9,075 bases of DNA from JAABQT01 sp041488375 (GTDB lineage: Bacteria; Pseudomonadota; Gammaproteobacteria; Burkholderiales; SG8-39): assembly GCA_041488375.1 (NCBI GenBank), contig JBGPPD010000117.1, positions 1 through 9,075 on the forward strand, in the 5' to 3' direction. Under the pieces are notes generated by a model. The model worked only from the letters and a program-made list of their open reading frames with translations, was not told where the DNA came from and made no database searches. This document shows, one piece after another, positions 7,068 to 9,075 of the stretch. Position numbers and translations under genes: made by a program. How positions within the stretch are numbered: position 1 is the first letter of the stretch; every line of letters starts with the position of its first letter.

Positions 7068-7709
7068 CTAGTGCGCCCACGCGCGCGGCGGCGCGCCGAC
7101 ATCGCGGAAGGCGCGCAGCAGCAGATCCACGTAGCTTTCCACGATGCGCTCGTGGGTTGCGCCCGGCTCGCGCCCGTACCAGAGCGCGGCGGAGTTGCCG
7201 AGGCCCAGGAGCGCGAGGGTCGCCATGCGCGCATCCAGGTCCGCGCGGAACTCGCCGCTCGCGATGCCCTTGCCGATGACGCGCTCGATGATGCGCTCGT
7301 AGCGCCTTTCGATCGCGCGGATGCGCTTGCGCGCGGGGTCCGGCAGGAAGCGCCGCTCGCGCAGGAAGGCGAGCGTGAAATCCAGGCGCTCGCGCATCGG
7401 CGCAAGGTGCTGGACGACGAGTTGCGCCACCTTGTCGGCGGCGCTGCCCGGGCCGCGCTGGATGGCGAGCGCGCGCACGGCGTAATCCTCCACGCCGTCG
7501 GCGCACACCGCCTCGAGCGCCGCCTCCTTGGACTCGAAGTAGTAGTACAGGCTCGCCTGGCGGATGCGGAGCACATCGGCGATGTCCTGGGTGGAGGCGC
7601 CGTGATAGCCGCGGGCGGCGAACACCTTGGCAGCCGCGGCAACCATCTCGTCGGCGCGCCGGCGACGCGGCGCGGCGGCCGGCGCCGATTTGCGCTCAGC
7701 GCGTGCCAT
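7068..7709 (-). CDS. TetR-family transcriptional regulator
   Basis: A 213-residue TetR-type regulator and first main gene of the operon. The N-terminal helix-turn-helix domain is clear: AAAKVFAARGYHGASTQDIA at 25-44, then the recognition helix region QASLYYYFESKEAAL at 51-65, with the conserved YYYF-x-x-K. The rest is a mostly helical ligand-binding domain, including the common FLRERRFLPD and ARMATLALLGLGNSAALWY blocks. Relatives next to acyl-CoA ligases often respond to acyl-CoA thioesters or the free acid; here that is inference. It probably represses its own operon through the palindrome at 7789-7802. The ATG at 7709 gives a natural TetR start but lacks a good ribosome binding site; a short upstream ORF (7770-7696) with a strong one overlaps it in another frame. 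The true start or translation mechanism is therefore less sure than the family. Confidence 0.92.
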   Translation of the reverse strand: MARAERKSAPAAAPRRRRADEMVAAAAKVFAARGYHGASTQDIADVLRIRQASLYYYFESKEAALEAVCADGVEDYAVRALAIQRGPGSAADKVAQLVVQHLAPMRERLDFTLAFLRERRFLPDPARKRIRAIERRYERIIERVIGKGIASGEFRADLDARMATLALLGLGNSAALWYGREPGATHERIVESYVDLLLRAFRDVGAPPRAWAH

Positions 7710-7770
7710 GACCCGCGTGCGCGCGCTCGCGCAACAACGTCGTCGCGGCCGGCCTTGCTGGCTTGCGCAT
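7696..7770 (-). CDS. Possible 24-codon leader ORF overlapping the tetR start
   Basis: An ATG at 7770 opens a 24-residue frame (MRKPARPAATTLLRERAHAG, then HGTR) that ends with TGA at 7698-7696. A strong Shine-Dalgarno (GGAGGAGGG at 7783-7775) lies 4 nt before it, better placed than anything before tetR itself. The frame is offset by one base from tetR and overlaps its start by 14 nt, so ribosomes finishing here could restart at the tetR ATG. It has no recognisable domain and may matter only for its translation. An alternative is that the ribosome site belongs to tetR and a frame change (a real shift or a sequence error) separates them. Whether it is translated is unproven. Confidence 0.45.
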   Translation of the reverse strand: MRKPARPAATTLLRERAHAGHGTR

Positions 7771-7774
7771 CGGA

Positions 7775-7783
7775 CCCTCCTCC
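7775..7783 (-). promoter_or_regulatory. Strong ribosome binding site upstream of the leader ORF
   Basis: Read on the minus strand this is GGAGGAGGG, closely complementary to the 3' end of 16S rRNA. It ends 4 nt before the ATG at 7770, and its GGAGG core is 8 nt away. It is more than 60 nt from the tetR ATG at 7709, too far to serve that start directly. Confidence 0.6.
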
Positions 7784-7788
7784 GTTGT

Positions 7789-7802
7789 CTATAGTACTAT
7801 AG
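7789..7802. promoter_or_regulatory. Perfect 14-bp palindrome, likely TetR operator overlapping divergent promoters
   Basis: CTATAGTACTATAG is identical to its own reverse complement. After a 2-bp mismatch on each side the symmetry continues for two more pairs (TT at 7785-7786 and AA at 7805-7806). It is an AT-rich island in very GC-rich DNA, between the divergent tetR operon and the MetE-like gene. It contains -10-like hexamers (TATAGT, TACTAT) on both strands, though I see no convincing -35 box. Size and position suit a TetR-family operator, so a dimer bound here could block both promoters. Binding is inferred, the symmetry is seen. Confidence 0.65.
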
Positions 7803-7825
7803 GTAAAGCTTCGGGGAGGACCACC

Positions 7826-8938
7826 ATGAGCATCGCTGCAAGCGGGCGCCCGCCCTTTCGCGCCGACCACATCGGCAGCCTGTTGCGCCCGCGCAAACTG
7901 CGCGACGCATTCCGCGCGCATGCCGAAGGCAAGCTGGACGAGCGCGCCTTCCGCAGCGTCCAGGACGAAGCGATCCGCGAGGTGGTGAAGCTGCAGGAGG
8001 ACTGCGGCCTGCAGGTGGTGACCGACGGCGAGTTCCGGCGCATCTCCTACTGGGAGAAGTTCGTGCGCCTGACCAAGGGCCTCGTCGTCAAGGACGCGGT
8101 GTTCAAGTTCCACGACGAGCATGGCCACAGCAGCGACTTCACCGCGCCCTACGTCACGGCCAAAGTGGGCCGCGCCGAGCCGATTACCCTGGACGAGTAC
8201 CGCTTCGTCGCGCCGCTCACCAAGGCGACGCGCAAGGTGACGATGCCCGCGCCCTCCACGATGCACTTCTACCGCTTCACGCAGTTCGGCGAACCCGGCA
8301 TCTACGCCAGCGCGAAAGAATTCTTCGCCGACCTCGGCAAGGTGTACCGCGAGGAGATCGCGGACCTCGCGCGCGCGGGCTGCCGCTACGTGCAATTGGA
8401 CGAGGTGGCGCTCGCGGTGCTGTGCGATCCCGCCGCGCAGGCCAAGGTGCGCGCCGCGGGCGGAAATCCCGACGCTCTGGTGGATCTCTACGTGGACGCG
8501 ATCAACGAGGCGGTGAAGGCCCGGCCCGCGGACATGACCGTAGGCGTGCACATGTGCCGCGGCAACTACAAGGGCATGTACCTCTCGGAGGGCGGCTACA
8601 CCTCGATCGCCGAGCGCCTGTTCCAGCGCGCGCAGGTGAACCACTTCCTGCTCGAGTTCGACACGCCGCGCGCGGGCGACTTCACGCCGCTCGCCATGGT
8701 GCCGAAGTCGAAGGGCGTGGTGCTGGGCCTGGTGAGCTCCAAGGTCCCGCAGCTCGAGCCGCTCGATCTGCTGAAGCGCCGCGCCGCGGAGGCGGGCAAG
8801 CACATCGATCTTGCGCAATGCGCGATCGGCCCTCAGTGCGGCTTCGCCAGCACCATGGGCGGCAATCCGCTGACCGAGGCCGACGAGCGCGCGAAGCTCA
8901 GGCTCTGCGTGGAGGCCGCGGGCGCGATCTGGGGCTAG
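7826..8938 (+). CDS. MetE-like (YxjG/YxjH-type) methyltransferase, catalytic domain only
   Basis: A 370-residue protein of the cobalamin-independent methionine synthase family (COG0620), corresponding only to the C-terminal catalytic half of full-length MetE (about 750 residues). The zinc ligands are all in place: H242 and C244 in VHMCRGN, E277 in LLEFDTP, and C338 in GPQCGF. DHIGSLLRP at 14-22 and YVQLDEVAL at 188-196 match the barrel's N-terminal and substrate-binding blocks. Zinc in this family activates a thiol acceptor, usually homocysteine. Such short forms lack the N-terminal domain and may use a methyl donor other than methyl-tetrahydrofolate polyglutamate, so calling it methionine synthase is uncertain; a distant relative is epoxyalkane:coenzyme M transferase. 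The ATG at 7826 has GGGGAGGA 5 nt upstream; an in-frame TTG at 7763 is rejected. It is divergent from the tetR operon and shares its control region. Confidence 0.85.
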   Translation: MSIAASGRPPFRADHIGSLLRPRKLRDAFRAHAEGKLDERAFRSVQDEAIREVVKLQEDCGLQVVTDGEFRRISYWEKFVRLTKGLVVKDAVFKFHDEHGHSSDFTAPYVTAKVGRAEPITLDEYRFVAPLTKATRKVTMPAPSTMHFYRFTQFGEPGIYASAKEFFADLGKVYREEIADLARAGCRYVQLDEVALAVLCDPAAQAKVRAAGGNPDALVDLYVDAINEAVKARPADMTVGVHMCRGNYKGMYLSEGGYTSIAERLFQRAQVNHFLLEFDTPRAGDFTPLAMVPKSKGVVLGLVSSKVPQLEPLDLLKRRAAEAGKHIDLAQCAIGPQCGFASTMGGNPLTEADERAKLRLCVEAAGAIWG

Positions 8939-9075
8939 TCCAGCACTTCCTTGAGCTTCTCGGCGGGCACGCGCGGCGCGACGCCGGCGCGTTCTTCCTG
9001 CAGCAGCATGGGGGTGCGCGAATCGCGCTCGCCCCAGCCGCGGCGCAGCGCCTCCTCGAACTCCCCCATTGCCAG
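8935..9075 (-). CDS. C-terminal end of probable NAD(P)-dependent beta-hydroxyacid dehydrogenase-type oxidoreductase
   Basis: The last 46 codons plus stop of a minus-strand gene whose start lies past the right edge. The visible part reads LAMGEFEEALRRGWGERDSR (residues 1-20), TPMLLQEERAGVAPRVPAEK (21-40), then LKEVLD. An amphipathic helix followed by G-W-G-x-RDS-x-x-x-LLQEERAGV is a pattern I recall from the C-terminus of NAD(P)-dependent oxidoreductases of the 3-hydroxyisobutyrate/6-phosphogluconate dehydrogenase superfamily. The cofactor domain and catalytic lysine are not in view, so the assignment rests on this short block and could be wrong. Its TAG stop interlocks with the stop of the convergent MetE-like gene. 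It is on the same strand as the acid-uptake operon but upstream of that operon's promoter, so it belongs to a different transcript. Confidence 0.5.
   Translation of the reverse strand: MAMGEFEEALRRGWGERDSRTPMLLQEERAGVAPRVPAEKLKEVLD

Larger units (their letters stand above)
7710..7825. promoter_or_regulatory. Divergent intergenic control region
   Basis: The 116 bases between the tetR ATG and the MetE-like ATG are the largest non-coding gap in the window. They hold, from right to left, the ribosome site of the plus-strand gene (GGGGAGGA at 7813-7820), the palindrome, the minus-strand ribosome site, and most of the short leader ORF. Both transcripts must start here unless distal promoters exist, and both untranslated leaders would be short. 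Confidence 0.7.

Noticed and set aside
7763..7825. Upstream in-frame TTG start at 7763 for the MetE-like protein, adding 21 residues.
   Set aside because: It would put the palindrome and the gene's own strong ribosome site inside the coding region. The ATG at 7826 has GGGGAGGA at ideal spacing and gives the usual family N-terminus.
5225..8818. A single 1197-codon minus-strand open frame that could be read as a giant fusion protein with the acyl-CoA synthetase at its C-terminus.
   Set aside because: Residues before the GTG at 7066 are low-complexity shadow coding: antisense to the MetE-like gene and out of frame with tetR. The synthetase homology begins right after the GTG and tetR is well supported in its own frame.
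1..9075. Search by eye for IS elements, transposases, CRISPR-like repeats, tRNA or rRNA genes, toxin-antitoxin or phage-defence genes.
   Set aside because: None seen. Every substantial stretch is covered by a recognisable metabolic, transport or regulatory gene with similar base composition, giving no sign of recent transfer.

Overview
The window looks like chromosomal DNA of a high-GC proteobacterium, most probably a betaproteobacterium (Burkholderiales/Rhodocyclales-like). This rests on the strong G/C bias at third codon positions, dense operon packing, and a gene set typical of soil and water bacteria that degrade aromatic or fatty acids. The taxonomic call is inference; no rRNA or marker gene is present.

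Layout. About 7.7 kb on the minus strand is one tightly packed operon, read right to left: a TetR-family regulator (7709-7068), an FAA1-like acyl-CoA synthetase (7066-5225), then a complete branched-chain-amino-acid-type (HAAT/Liv) ABC importer made of binding protein (5206-4046), LivH-like permease (4022-3150), LivM-like permease (3153-2086), LivF-like ATPase (2089-1301) and LivG-like ATPase (1308-529). The last gene is the N-terminal part of a second adenylate-forming ligase resembling feruloyl-CoA synthase (504 to beyond base 1). Junctions are ATGA overlaps, an 8-nt overlap, a 1-nt gap, or gaps of 18-24 nt, so cotranscription is very likely. Divergent to it, on the plus strand, is a short MetE-like (YxjG/YxjH-type) methyltransferase (7826-8938). 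At the right edge is the C-terminal 46 residues of a minus-strand protein, probably a beta-hydroxyacid dehydrogenase-type oxidoreductase. Its stop codon interlocks with that of the methyltransferase in a shared CTAG.

How it may work together. The importer would bring an organic acid across the inner membrane, and one or both ligases would trap it as a CoA thioester for degradation. Binding-protein-dependent Liv transporters next to acyl-CoA ligases are a known theme in aromatic and aliphatic acid catabolism. The feruloyl-CoA-synthase-like gene points to a hydroxycinnamate-like or related acid, but the substrate cannot be read from sequence. The TetR protein probably represses its own operon, and perhaps the divergent methyltransferase, through a perfect 14-bp palindrome (7789-7802) between the two transcription units. 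A 24-codon upstream ORF with a strong Shine-Dalgarno overlaps the tetR start and may control its translation by coupling.

I found no mobile elements, CRISPR arrays, RNA genes or recognisable terminators. No intergenic stretch exceeds 120 bases. I do not see clear evidence of a wholly new system. The most interesting points are the control region at 7696-7825 and the pairing of a methionine-synthase-like protein with an acid uptake and activation operon.
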